From the NCBI GenBank assembly GCA_018241405.1, contig JAFEDY010000019.1, forward strand, positions 59,125 to 123,124: a stretch of DNA of 64,000 nucleotides. Direction: 5' to 3'. The position numbers were made by a program, and so were the translations under genes. This DNA is from Pseudomonadota bacterium. Its GTDB lineage: Bacteria; Pseudomonadota; Gammaproteobacteria; Burkholderiales; Burkholderiaceae_C. This document shows positions 26,937 to 35,296 of the stretch, in pieces (the first letter of the stretch is position 1; every line of letters starts with the position of its first letter). Under the pieces are notes generated by a model. It was not told the origin of the DNA and made no database searches. It was given only the letters and a program-made list of their open reading frames with translations.

Positions 26937-27944
26937 ATGCTCGCTTCGCGCACCCAAGCGTTGCCACTGTCGCGCCGCGGCCTGCTGCGTGCCGTTGCCC
27001 TGACTCTGGCCGCCGTGGAGGTGGCGCGACATGCCGCCACGGCAAGCGAGGCGGGCTTACGCATTCTGTGCAGCGGCCCGGCCGGCAGCATCCCCGACCT
27101 CGTGGCCCGCGCTGTGGCCCTGCAACTGCCCACAGCCTCAGGCCGGCGCGCGCTGGTGGACAACCGTCCCGGCGCCGCGGGCCGGCTGAGCGTCGCGGCG
27201 CTGAGGGCGGCGCCGGCCGACGGCTCCACGCTGCTGCTGGCGCAAGGCGCCATCGCCACTGTCTACCCTTACCTCTACGACAAGCCGGGCTACGACGCCG
27301 CTGCCGACCTGCAGCCCGTGTCGCTCGCCAGCGAAATGGTTCTCGGACTCGCCGTCGGTCCGGCGGTGCCGGTCGATGTGACGACACTCGCCGACTTTTC
27401 GTCGTGGCTGCGCCGGAATCCGCAGCGGGCCCACATCGGCTCGCCGGGCGTCGGAACCCTGCCGCACCTGCTGGCGACGATGTGGTTTCGCAAGGAGGCT
27501 TTGGGCTGGCAACACGTTGCCTATTCAGGCGGACCGCCTGCGGTGATCCATCTGCTGGGCGGCCAGATCTCCGCGCTCGTGCTGCCAGAGGGCCTTCTGA
27601 GGCAGCACCATGCAACGGGCCGGGTGCGTGTGCTCGCCTCCTCAGGACAAACGCGCAGCGCCTACCTTCCCGATGTACCGACGTTCGTCGAAGGCGGGCA
27701 TCCCGAACTGGTGGTCAAGGAGTGGTTTGCGTTCTTCGCGTCCGGCCGGGTGCCAAGGTCCACCGTAGAGGCTATCTCCGCGGTACTGCGCGAGGTACTG
27801 GCTAGCCCTGCGCTTATGGCCACCTTCGTTCAGGCGGGCATGACGCCCGCCTCCAGTCTGCCTGCGGCCCTGTTAGCTCGCATTGCTGAAGAGCAGCGTT
27901 ACTGGCAAACCGTGCTGCGAGCGAACAACATACATGCCGACTGA
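26937..27944 (+). CDS. Bug-family periplasmic solute-binding protein (TctC-like)
   Basis: This 335-residue protein belongs to the Bug/TctC family, greatly expanded in Burkholderiales, which binds small carboxylates or aromatics in the periplasm. The N-terminus carries a twin-arginine pattern (LSRRGLLR) followed by a hydrophobic segment, so Tat export is likely. Family motifs include the PAGSIPDLVAR and VDNRPGAAGRLSV segments and LPDVPTFVEGG. No TctA or TctB membrane partner is nearby, so it is an orphan. The start at 26937 keeps the signal peptide. Confidence 0.9.
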   Translation: MLASRTQALPLSRRGLLRAVALTLAAVEVARHAATASEAGLRILCSGPAGSIPDLVARAVALQLPTASGRRALVDNRPGAAGRLSVAALRAAPADGSTLLLAQGAIATVYPYLYDKPGYDAAADLQPVSLASEMVLGLAVGPAVPVDVTTLADFSSWLRRNPQRAHIGSPGVGTLPHLLATMWFRKEALGWQHVAYSGGPPAVIHLLGGQISALVLPEGLLRQHHATGRVRVLASSGQTRSAYLPDVPTFVEGGHPELVVKEWFAFFASGRVPRSTVEAISAVLREVLASPALMATFVQAGMTPASSLPAALLARIAEEQRYWQTVLRANNIHAD

Positions 27945-28116
27945 CCAACTGACGCGCATCAAGCGATAAGGTCGTTGTCGCATGGTTCATGCGCCCAACG
28001 CCTGTTCATCGCTGGATTGCGAGTGCGTATTGACGGCCGATTTCCGCTTCGGGCCCAAAGTCACCCCACCAAAGGGCGCCCGGTTGCGCGTGCGCTTGTT
28101 CAGCACCGCGGATATC

Positions 28117-28250
28117 GAGGTGTTGGGCATTGCCGGCGGTTTGGGGCCTGATGGGCGACGCGCCGCACGTCCTTCTGCTTTCGTGGGTGCAGCCGCCTTT
28201 GCAAAGCGAGGTGCGCGCCACCGTGCTGGGCCATGTGCAGCGCGGCGGGT
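28117..28250 (+). pseudogene. Decayed fragment of 6-phosphofructokinase gene
   Basis: Bases 28117-28156 match pfkA codons around residues 33-46 (EVLGIA...) but have lost 2 bases, breaking the frame. Bases 28187-28250 match a distant part of pfkA near 24757-24822 (SEVRATVLG-VQRGG). About 640 bp in between are missing. The copy is similar but not identical to the intact pfkA at 23977, so it is an old duplicate or a remnant from a related gene. The surrounding gap 27945-28326 holds no other gene I can support. Confidence 0.75.
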
Positions 28251-28326
28251 GCCCATCCGAAAAGGGCTGGCGAGGCATACAGGGGTATTTCTTGCGCTGG
28301 TGCCGAATCACGCGCGGCATGCGGAC

Positions 28327-29238
28327 CTACAGGTGGAAATCGCCCGCGGCTTCCGGCTGGTAGAGCACCTTCCCGATGCAGATACGGCGGGTCCGGTCCG
28401 GCAGCCGCCAGTCGATGGCGTCGCCCTCCTTGTAGCCCAGGATCGCGGTGCCGACGCCGGAGCACACCGACAGCTTGCCGGCACTGCCGTCCGCGTCCTC
28501 CGGGTAGACCAGGGCCACTTCCACTTCCTCGTCGTCCAGGCGCAGCAGGGCCCTGGAGTTCATCGTGACCACATTGCGCGCGACCTGCTGCGCATCGACG
28601 ACGATGGCGCGCTCGACCTCGTGCTCCAGATCGACGACGGCCGGGCCCTGCTCGAGCGTGAGCAGATTCCTGAGCCGGGTCCGGTCGATCTCGGTGATGC
28701 AGATATCGCTGGGCTCGCCCACGGCGCCTTCGCGCAAGAGCCGCAGATAGCGCTCCGAAGTCATGGAAAACGACTTCAGCGCAGGCGTTTCGCTTTCAAT
28801 CAGGAAGCCGCTGCGCAGGAAGGCCTTCAGCGAGCGCGCGTTGTCTGCGTGGATCTTGGCAATGAGCCTGTCGGCCCGCATGTCGAAGAAGGCGAGCTTC
28901 ATGCCTTCGCGGATGGCGCTGGCGCCGAGCCTGCGGCCCCAGTTGTCACGGTCTCCGATGACCAGAACCATCTCGCAGTCCCGGCCCGTCTTGACGAGCC
29001 GGACGAAGCCCACCGGCACGTCATGCCGGTCGCAGGCCATGAAGAAGCGGCCGCCCTGGTTGAACAGATGGGTCAGGATCGGCAGCTGGACCCGGCCTAT
29101 CACGTGTTCGATGAAGCGGGAGACGTGGCGCGAATCGCTGAGGTAGCGGACGACGCTCTCGTCTTCCAGCCAGTCCATCAGGGTCAGCGCGTTGGCCCGA
29201 GTAATCTCCGGGCACAGGGAAATGAAAGGCTTGCTCAT
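28327..29238 (-). CDS. Fused GNAT acetyltransferase and Rnk/GreA-like domain
   Basis: This 303-residue protein joins two domains. Residues 1-160 form a GNAT N-acetyltransferase (GFVRLVKTGRDCEMVLVIGD, then RLGASAIREGMKLAF as the acetyl-CoA loop). Residues 175-303 resemble Rnk, the regulator of nucleoside diphosphate kinase, which has a GreA/B C-terminal-like fold that binds RNA polymerase (SVCSGVGTAILGYKEGDAI). The ATG at 29238 has a GGTGAAG site; a TTG at 29259 is possible but less likely. Similar bifunctional fusions are known in Betaproteobacteria. Whether it acetylates a transcription component is a guess. Confidence 0.85.
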   Translation of the reverse strand: MSKPFISLCPEITRANALTLMDWLEDESVVRYLSDSRHVSRFIEHVIGRVQLPILTHLFNQGGRFFMACDRHDVPVGFVRLVKTGRDCEMVLVIGDRDNWGRRLGASAIREGMKLAFFDMRADRLIAKIHADNARSLKAFLRSGFLIESETPALKSFSMTSERYLRLLREGAVGEPSDICITEIDRTRLRNLLTLEQGPAVVDLEHEVERAIVVDAQQVARNVVTMNSRALLRLDDEEVEVALVYPEDADGSAGKLSVCSGVGTAILGYKEGDAIDWRLPDRTRRICIGKVLYQPEAAGDFHL

Positions 29239-29411
29239 CTTCACCACTCTTGGTTGCAAGAATGAAAGCCCTTCATGGCCACGGCCATGACGGTTCTTTC
29301 GGGAACCGGCATTCTAGGTTGGCCTGCGCGCGAGGGGGGCGATGCCTTGCTGCAACCCTACGTTGCGTGCCAGATATGGGGCCAGTTCCCTGGCGGTGGT
29401 TTATGGAGAAA

Positions 29412-29458
29412 GCGCCGGCAGCTATCAAAACAAAAGCGGCAGGGGCCGCTTCTATTTT
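29412..29458. repeat. Dispersed short repeat, livF downstream
   Basis: GCAGCTATCAAAACAAAAG is followed by the dyad AAGCGGC/GCCGCTT. It is the copy nearest to the end of the liv operon. The 29239-29475 gap holds nothing else I can identify. Confidence 0.6.
29421..29451 (-). terminator. Terminator of the liv operon, possibly bidirectional
   Basis: The 7-bp stem (29434-29440 with 29445-29451, loop AGGG) is followed on the minus strand by a T-rich run (complement of 29421-29433), and on the plus strand by TCTATTTTTG. It lies 25 bp after livF. Confidence 0.65.
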
Positions 29459-29475
29459 TGCCGGCAGGAAGCGTT

Positions 29476-30195
29476 TTATGCCCCCAGATACGCCTTGCGC
29501 ACATCGGCATTCGTCAGCAGGTTGGCGCCCGTGTCCTCCAGCACCAGCCGTCCCGTCTCCAGCACATAGCCGCGGTCGGCGATGGACAGGGCGCGGTTGG
29601 CGTTCTGCTCCACCAGGAACACGGTCACGCCCTGGGCGCGGATGGCCTGGATGATCTCGAAGATCTGCGCAATGATGAGCGGCGCCAGGCCCAGCGTGGG
29701 CTCGTCGAGCAGTAGCAGGCGCGGCTTGCTCATCAGCGCGCGGCCTATGGCCAGCATCTGCTGTTCTCCGCCGCTCATCGTGCCGGCGCGCTGGTTGGCG
29801 CGGTCCTTCAGGCGCGGAAAGAGCTTGAAGGCGTATTCCATGCCCTCGGCGATCGCGTCCTTGGACTGAAAGAAGCCGCCCATCTGCAGGTTCTCCACCA
29901 CCGTGAGGGCGGGGAAGATGCGCCGCCCCTCGGGCGAGATGGCGATGCCCTTCCTCATGATGAGGTGCGACGGCGCGTTGGTGATGTCCTCGCCCTCGAA
30001 CAGCACCTGGCCGTTGCTGGCGCGCGGGCTGCCGCACAGCGTCATCAAAAGCGAGGTCTTGCCCGCGCCGTTGGAGCCGATGAGCGAGACGATCTCGCCC
30101 TGGTTGACATGCAGGCTGACGTTGTTGACGGCGCAGATGGCGCCGTAATGGGTGCTGATGCCCTTGAATTCCAGCATGGTGGGCTGCGCCATCAT
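29476..30195 (-). CDS. livF: Branched-chain amino acid ABC transporter, ATPase LivF
   Basis: This 239-residue ABC ATPase powers import of Leu, Ile, Val or related compounds. Walker A is GSNGAGKTS, the signature is MSGGEQQ, and Walker B is LLLLDEPTLGL. It ends with the LivF-type VRKAYLGA. The start overlaps the livG stop by 4 bp. It is the last gene of the livKHMGF operon. Confidence 0.95.
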   Translation of the reverse strand: MMAQPTMLEFKGISTHYGAICAVNNVSLHVNQGEIVSLIGSNGAGKTSLLMTLCGSPRASNGQVLFEGEDITNAPSHLIMRKGIAISPEGRRIFPALTVVENLQMGGFFQSKDAIAEGMEYAFKLFPRLKDRANQRAGTMSGGEQQMLAIGRALMSKPRLLLLDEPTLGLAPLIIAQIFEIIQAIRAQGVTVFLVEQNANRALSIADRGYVLETGRLVLEDTGANLLTNADVRKAYLGA

Positions 30196-30968
30196 TCTTC
30201 TCCCAGGTAGGCCTTGATCACGCGCTCGTCCTTCTGGATGGCGTCCGGCGTGCCCAGGGCGATGGGTCGGCCGTATTCCATGACCAGGATGCGCTCGGAC
30301 ACGCCCATCACCAGGCTCATGTCGTGCTCGATGAGCAGCACCGCCACGCCGTATTCCTGGCGCAGCTTTTCGATCAGGCCCTGCAGGTCTTTCTTTTCCT
30401 GCGGGTTCAGGCCCGCGGCGGGTTCGTCGAGCATGAGCACGCGCGGCTTGGTGACCATGCAGCGCGCAATCTCCAGGCGCCGCTGGTGGCCATAGGCCAG
30501 GTTGCCCGCCTCGCGGTTGATGAATTCGCGCAGGCCCATGTAGTCGAGCCAGTGCAGGGCGTTGTCCAGAGCCCTTTGTTCGCTCTCGCGGTAACTGCGC
30601 GTCTTGAACAGGCCCGACAGCAGGTTAGTCGCCAGGTGGCGGTGCTGGGCCACGAGCAGGTTTTCCAGCACCGTCATGTGCTTGAACAGGCGCACGTTCT
30701 GGAAGGTGCGCACCAGGCCGTGCAGCGCCACGTTGTGGCTGCCCTGGCCGGCAATGTCCTGGCCCTGCAGGCGGATGTTGCCGGTGGTCGGGCGATAGAA
30801 GCCGCTGATGCAGTTGAACACCGTGGTCTTGCCCGCGCCGTTGGGGCCGATGATGGCGAAGATCTCGCGTTCCTTGACGTCGAAGGCGATGCCGTCCACG
30901 GCCAGCAGGCCGCCGAAGCGCATGCTCAGGCCATCGACATGCAAAAAGCTGTTGCCGGCTGCCATCAT
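30192..30968 (-). CDS. livG: Branched-chain amino acid ABC transporter, ATPase LivG
   Basis: This 258-residue second ATPase has Walker [10 protein letters not shown], signature [10 protein letters not shown] and Walker [12 protein letters not shown]. The VIKAYLGEE end is typical of LivG. Both ends overlap the neighbouring genes by 4 bp, so the three genes livM, livG and livF are translationally coupled. Confidence 0.95.
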   Translation of the reverse strand: MMAAGNSFLHVDGLSMRFGGLLAVDGIAFDVKEREIFAIIGPNGAGKTTVFNCISGFYRPTTGNIRLQGQDIAGQGSHNVALHGLVRTFQNVRLFKHMTVLENLLVAQHRHLATNLLSGLFKTRSYRESEQRALDNALHWLDYMGLREFINREAGNLAYGHQRRLEIARCMVTKPRVLMLDEPAAGLNPQEKKDLQGLIEKLRQEYGVAVLLIEHDMSLVMGVSERILVMEYGRPIALGTPDAIQKDERVIKAYLGEE

Positions 30969-32221
30969 TTCACCTCCACATGGTGGCGCTGCATGGGCAG
31001 CAGGCCTTGCGGTCGCCAGATCATCATCAGAATCATCACCAGGCCGAAGATCAGCATGCGGTACTCGGCAAACTCGCGTGCAAACTCGGGCAGCACGGTC
31101 AGCAGGATGGCGGCCAGGATCACGCCCAGCTGCGAGCCCATGCCGCCCAGCACCACGATGGCCAGGATCAGGGCCGACTCAATGAAGGTGAACGACTCGG
31201 GGTTCACGATGCCCTGGCGTGCGGCGAAGAAGGCGCCGCCAAAGCCCGCGAACATGGCGCCCAGCGTGAAGGCCGAGAGCTTGATCTTGGTGGGGTTCAG
31301 GCCCAGCGAGCGGCAGGCGATCTCATCCTCGCGCAGCGCCTCCCAGGCGCGGCCGATGGGCATGCGGATCAGGCGGTTGCTGATGGTCAGCGTCACCATG
31401 GCCAGCAGCAGCGCCATCAGGTACAAAAAGATCACCATGTGCATGGAGTTGAACTCCAGCCCGAAGAACTGGTGGAAGGTGGTCGCGCCCTCGACCGAGG
31501 GGCTGCGCGCCAACTCCAGGCCGAAGACCGAGGGCTTGGGCAGGCCCGAAATGCCGTCCGGCCCGCCGGTGAAGTCCGTCAGGTTGGTCAGCAGCAGGCG
31601 GATGATCTCGCCAAAGCCCAGCGTCACGATGGCCAGGTAGTCGCCACGCAGGCGCAGCACCGGAAAGCCCAGCACCAGGCCGAACAGCGCCGATGCGCAG
31701 CCGGCCAGCGGCAGCGCCTGCCAGAAGCTCCAGCCTGCCCAGTGGAACAGCAGGGCGTAGGTGTAGGCGCCGACGGCGTAGAAGCCGACGAAGCCCAGGT
31801 CGAGCAGGCCGGCGAAGCCCACCACCACGTTCAGGCCCAGGCCCAGCATGACGTAGATCATGGCCAGGGTGGCGATATCGACCGCGTTGCGCCCGCCAAA
31901 GAAGGGCCAGATCACGGCCAGCAGCAGCGCCGCGGCAATCCACACGCCGCGCTGGCGTGCGGGAATGGCGGGCAGCTTGGGCCAGGGCAGGCGCAGGCCG
32001 CGGCCCGCCAGCAGCGGGCGCAGCATCTGCGCGATGAAGACCAGCAGGCAGGCCCAGGCCACGTTGCCCCAGTGCGGCGCGATGACGGTGCGCACGCCCG
32101 CGCGCTCCAGGTGCAGGCCGAAGATCGGGGTGACCACCACGGCGGTGAGCACCGTGGCCGTGAGGGCGTGGGCCAGGTTCTGGCGCCAGCCGGGGCGGGA
32201 GGAGGTGATAGCGGCGCTCAT
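30965..32221 (-). CDS. livM: Branched-chain amino acid ABC transporter, permease LivM
   Basis: This 418-residue permease has about ten hydrophobic segments and the ABC-2-type coupling region ([20 protein letters not shown]) that contacts the ATPases. Its N-terminal extension (about 90 residues, with two extra membrane segments) is common in LivM. The start shares one base with the livH stop (TGATG). Confidence 0.94.
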   Translation of the reverse strand: MSAAITSSRPGWRQNLAHALTATVLTAVVVTPIFGLHLERAGVRTVIAPHWGNVAWACLLVFIAQMLRPLLAGRGLRLPWPKLPAIPARQRGVWIAAALLLAVIWPFFGGRNAVDIATLAMIYVMLGLGLNVVVGFAGLLDLGFVGFYAVGAYTYALLFHWAGWSFWQALPLAGCASALFGLVLGFPVLRLRGDYLAIVTLGFGEIIRLLLTNLTDFTGGPDGISGLPKPSVFGLELARSPSVEGATTFHQFFGLEFNSMHMVIFLYLMALLLAMVTLTISNRLIRMPIGRAWEALREDEIACRSLGLNPTKIKLSAFTLGAMFAGFGGAFFAARQGIVNPESFTFIESALILAIVVLGGMGSQLGVILAAILLTVLPEFAREFAEYRMLIFGLVMILMMIWRPQGLLPMQRHHVEVK

Positions 32222-33147
32222 CAGACTTTCTCCACTTCAGGTTTGCCAAGCAGGCCCGTGGGGCGGAACAGCAGGATCAGCACCAAGAGGCCAAAGGCCA
32301 CGATGTCCTTGTATTCCGACGAGATGTAGGCGGCCGCGAAGGTCTCGGCCACACCCAGCAGCACGCCACCCAGCATGGCGCCGGGGATCGAGCCGATACC
32401 GCCGAGCACGGCGGCCGTGAAGGCCTTCACGCCGACGATGAAGCCGATGAAGGGGTTGAGCTTGCCCACGGCCAGCGCGATCAACACGCCGCCCACGGCG
32501 GCCAGCACCGCGCCCAGGATGAAGGTGAACGAGATCACGCGGTTGACGTCGATGCCGAGCAGGCGCGCCATGTGCATGTCCTGCGAACAGGCGCGCGACG
32601 CCCGTCCCATGCGCGAGTGTTTGATGTAGAGCGTGAGGGCGATCATCAGCACCACCGTCACGACGATGATGAGCACGCGGGTGTAGGGCACGAAGATCTC
32701 GAAGCCGCCCTCGCCACCAAAGCGCAGTGCGCCTGGCAGCAGCGAGGGCACGGCCATGTCGCGCGCGCCCTGGCCCAGGGCCACCCAGTTCTGCAGGAAG
32801 ATGGACATGCCGATGGCCGAGATCAGCGCCACCAGGCGCGGCCCGTTGCGCAGCGGTTTGTAGGCCACCTGCTCGACCACGAAGCCGTACACGCCCGTGA
32901 CCAGCACGGCCACGAGCAGCATGAGGGCGATGATGATGGCGATCGGCAGGCCGCTTTGCGTGCCTATGGACGCCAGCGTGACCAGGCCCGCATAGGCGCC
33001 GATCATGTAGATTTCGCCGTGCGCGAAGTTGATCATGCCGATGATGCCGTACACCATGGTGTAGCCGATGGCAATCAGGGCGTAGATCGCTCCGAGCGAC
33101 AGGCCATTGAAGAGCTGCTGAAGCAGCTGCGGCAGGAATTCAGACAT
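32221..33147 (-). CDS. livH: Branched-chain amino acid ABC transporter, permease LivH
   Basis: This 308-residue permease has the typical ending-and-beginning motifs [20 protein letters not shown] and [11 protein letters not shown] near the N-terminus and [17 protein letters not shown] as the coupling loop. I chose ATG 33147 because the family N-terminus starts there; an upstream in-frame extension crosses the livK-livH terminator. Confidence 0.95.
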   Translation of the reverse strand: MSEFLPQLLQQLFNGLSLGAIYALIAIGYTMVYGIIGMINFAHGEIYMIGAYAGLVTLASIGTQSGLPIAIIIALMLLVAVLVTGVYGFVVEQVAYKPLRNGPRLVALISAIGMSIFLQNWVALGQGARDMAVPSLLPGALRFGGEGGFEIFVPYTRVLIIVVTVVLMIALTLYIKHSRMGRASRACSQDMHMARLLGIDVNRVISFTFILGAVLAAVGGVLIALAVGKLNPFIGFIVGVKAFTAAVLGGIGSIPGAMLGGVLLGVAETFAAAYISSEYKDIVAFGLLVLILLFRPTGLLGKPEVEKV

Positions 33148-33253
33148 CCTGGGCCTCTCGATAAAGAGATGGAACAAAAAGGGGACTGCCCGGAAACGGC
33201 AAGACCACCCGGCGTGGATGCCGGGCATTTTTACAGCGTTTCAGGCAAACGGC

Positions 33254-33296
33254 AAAAACCCCGATCGCCCGGGTTCCTGAGAGGGGGCGTCGGGGT
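33254..33296 (-). terminator. Intra-operon terminator after livK
   Basis: On the minus strand a 12-bp stem with a one-base bulge (33285-33296 with 33258-33270) is followed by TTTTT (complement of 33254-33258). It lies 17 bp after the livK stop, where partial termination would give more binding protein than permease, as in other periplasmic-binding-protein operons. Confidence 0.7.
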
Positions 33297-33312
33297 GCCA
33301 GTAGCTGCGGGC

Positions 33313-34431
33313 TTACTTGGCGACGGTCTTGCTGCCGTCCTTGTGCCACTCGAAGATCTGGAAGTCGAAGGACTTCAGGTCACCGTTCTTGTTCCAGCCG
33401 ATGGCGCCCAGGGGCGTCTCGAAGGTGGCCTTGTGCATGTGATCGGCCACCTTGGCGGGGTTGTCGCCCACGGCCTTGATGCTGTCGATGATGACCTGCG
33501 CGGCAGCGTAGGAAGTCATCTGGAAGGCACCACCGGCGTCGCGCTTCTTGTCCTTGAAGGCCTTGACGATGGCGGCGTTCTTGGGGTTGGTCGAGAAGTC
33601 GGCAGGCAGGGTCAGCAGCATGCCTTCGACGGCGGGGCCGGCAATCGCGTTGACCTCGGGGTTGCCCACGCCCTCGGGGCCCATCATCTTCACCTTCAGG
33701 CCCTGCTCGCCGGCCTGGCGCAGCAGCAGGCCCATTTCGGGGTGGTAGCCGCCGTAGTAGACGAAATCGACACCCGCGCTCTTGAGCTTGGTGATGACGG
33801 CGGAGTAGTCGCTGTCACCGGCGTTGATACCCTCGAACAGCACCACGTTGACGCCGGCCTTTTTCAGGTCGTCGCGCACCGAGGAGGCGATGCCCTGGCC
33901 GTACGACTGTTTGTCGTGCAGGATGGCGACCTTCTTGGGCTTGATCTTCTCGGCGATGAACTTGGCGGCAGCGGGGCCCTGCTGGTCGTCGCGGCCGATG
34001 GTGCGGAAGATGAAGTGGTAGTTCTTGCCCTCGGTCAGCGCGGGCGAGGTGGCCGAGGGGGTCACGACGACCACGCCCTCGTTGTTGTAGATCGGGGCGG
34101 CGGCAATGGCTGCGCCGGAGCACACGGGACCGACCACATAGTGGATCTTGTCGTTGATCACGCGGTTGGCGGCGACGGGGCCTTGCTTGGGCTCGCAGGC
34201 ATCGTCCACGGTGACCAGCTCGATCTTCTTGCCGTTGATGCCGCCGGCGGCGTTGGCCTGCTCCACGGCCGTGGAGACGCCTTCCTTGATCATGTCACCA
34301 TATTGGGTGACGGGGCCCGTGGCCGGAATGACCATGGCGATCTTGACCTGCGCATGTGCGGTAGAAAGCAAAGCAGCGCTGGCCAGGCCAAGCGCTGCGA
34401 CGACGGTATGCATACGGAACGGAATGCTCAT
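33313..34431 (-). CDS. livK: Branched-chain amino acid ABC transporter, periplasmic binding protein
   Basis: This 372-residue binding protein has a signal peptide ending AQA-type (ALLSTAHAQ) and a mature start VKIAMVIPATGPVTQYGD, typical of the LivJ/LivK family. The ATG at 34431 has GGAG 10 bp upstream. It is the first gene of the liv operon. A long AT-rich leader with an inverted repeat lies upstream. The exact ligand (Leu, Ile, Val or an aromatic) is not fixed by sequence. Confidence 0.93.
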   Translation of the reverse strand: MSIPFRMHTVVAALGLASAALLSTAHAQVKIAMVIPATGPVTQYGDMIKEGVSTAVEQANAAGGINGKKIELVTVDDACEPKQGPVAANRVINDKIHYVVGPVCSGAAIAAAPIYNNEGVVVVTPSATSPALTEGKNYHFIFRTIGRDDQQGPAAAKFIAEKIKPKKVAILHDKQSYGQGIASSVRDDLKKAGVNVVLFEGINAGDSDYSAVITKLKSAGVDFVYYGGYHPEMGLLLRQAGEQGLKVKMMGPEGVGNPEVNAIAGPAVEGMLLTLPADFSTNPKNAAIVKAFKDKKRDAGGAFQMTSYAAAQVIIDSIKAVGDNPAKVADHMHKATFETPLGAIGWNKNGDLKSFDFQIFEWHKDGSKTVAK

Positions 34432-34528
34432 AAAACGATCTCCAACTTTGGGTAAAGCGGTCTGAAAAATCATCAGGCCCCGGTAGGAGCCTGCGATCAA
34501 GACCGCCATGATTGTCCGTGCGCATGGT

Positions 34529-34567
34529 ATTGGCAACAGGGTAAGCAAGGCTGGCGCGATTGCCAAT
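34529..34567. promoter_or_regulatory. Inverted repeat in the livK upstream region
   Basis: ATTGGCAA (34529-34536) and its exact reverse complement TTGCCAAT (34560-34567) are 23 bp apart, 98-136 bp before livK. This could be an operator or a looped RNA. A TTGACT element lies a little further upstream. No known regulator motif is recognised. Confidence 0.4.
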
Positions 34568-34632
34568 TTTTTGCTACGGCTGACGAAAAAATTGTCCTGA
34601 GTCAATTTTTTCCGGTATTGCCCCTCAACCAT

Positions 34633-35289
34633 TCAAGGGAAACTGGCGGGCTTTGGGGCAGGCGTCGATTCTGCACCAACCGTCGTCTGCGTGGCAGCTG
34701 CTGGATGTAGCTTGGAAGAGGGGATCTGCATGCCCGCACGCCAACGGCGCAGCACGCGCTGGAAGATCAGGGCATTCGGAATCTGCAGCAGTGTCCCCGC
34801 CTCGGCAGCGGTGGCGTCTTCCAGCGTGGTGTAGAGCAGGTTGATGTCCAGCACGCGCCCAAGCGCGCCCGGTTTATCTGCCGTATCCAGCAACTCGATG
34901 TGGTCGCCCACGCGAAATGGCCCCACGGTGAGGATCAGGAAGGCGCAGAACAGGTTGGACAGCACGCTCCACGCCGCGAAGAAGGCTACGGCGCCCACGG
35001 TGGCAAAGCCGGTGAAGGCGGTCCACAGCACGGCCGCGGACACGCCCAGGCGCTCCAGCGCCAACAACGCCGCGCCGCCCAGGACGAGCCAGCGCACCAC
35101 GGCATTCACCGGGGTCAATAGCTCGTGTGGAAACTGGTAGTGGTCGCTGGCCCGCCGGATCAGGCGCCGCAGCAGGTAATGCAGCAGCAGCGCCGCCAGC
35201 AGGATGAGCGTGATTTGCACGCCCGGCACGATGATGTCGAGCCAGTCATGCATCCATGGCGGAAGAATGGCTTTCAAACGCTCCAGCAT
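34633..35289 (-). CDS. Short MscS-family mechanosensitive channel
   Basis: This 218-residue protein has three membrane segments (about residues 20-45, 62-82, 88-118) and the pore-lining segment ATVGAVAFFAAWSVLSNL, followed by the beta domain FRVGDHIELLD. It is shorter than E. coli MscS (286) and lacks most of the C-terminal alpha-beta cage; the last 30 residues look disordered. It follows lysS by 7 bp, so it is probably in the same transcript. Mechanosensitive gating is inferred from the family only. Confidence 0.85.
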   Translation of the reverse strand: MLERLKAILPPWMHDWLDIIVPGVQITLILLAALLLHYLLRRLIRRASDHYQFPHELLTPVNAVVRWLVLGGAALLALERLGVSAAVLWTAFTGFATVGAVAFFAAWSVLSNLFCAFLILTVGPFRVGDHIELLDTADKPGALGRVLDINLLYTTLEDATAAEAGTLLQIPNALIFQRVLRRWRAGMQIPSSKLHPAAATQTTVGAESTPAPKPASFP

Positions 35290-35296
35290 TGGGGGC

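Noticed and set aside
27982..29265. Long plus-strand frame over the pfkA remnant and the GNAT-Rnk gene
   Set aside because: The part beyond 28327 is the complement of a recognised gene; the first part crosses the decayed pfkA fragment and is not a family match.
32572..34455. Long plus-strand open frame across livH and livK
   Set aside because: It is the complement of two recognised transporter genes and is His/Asp/Gly-rich low-complexity sequence.
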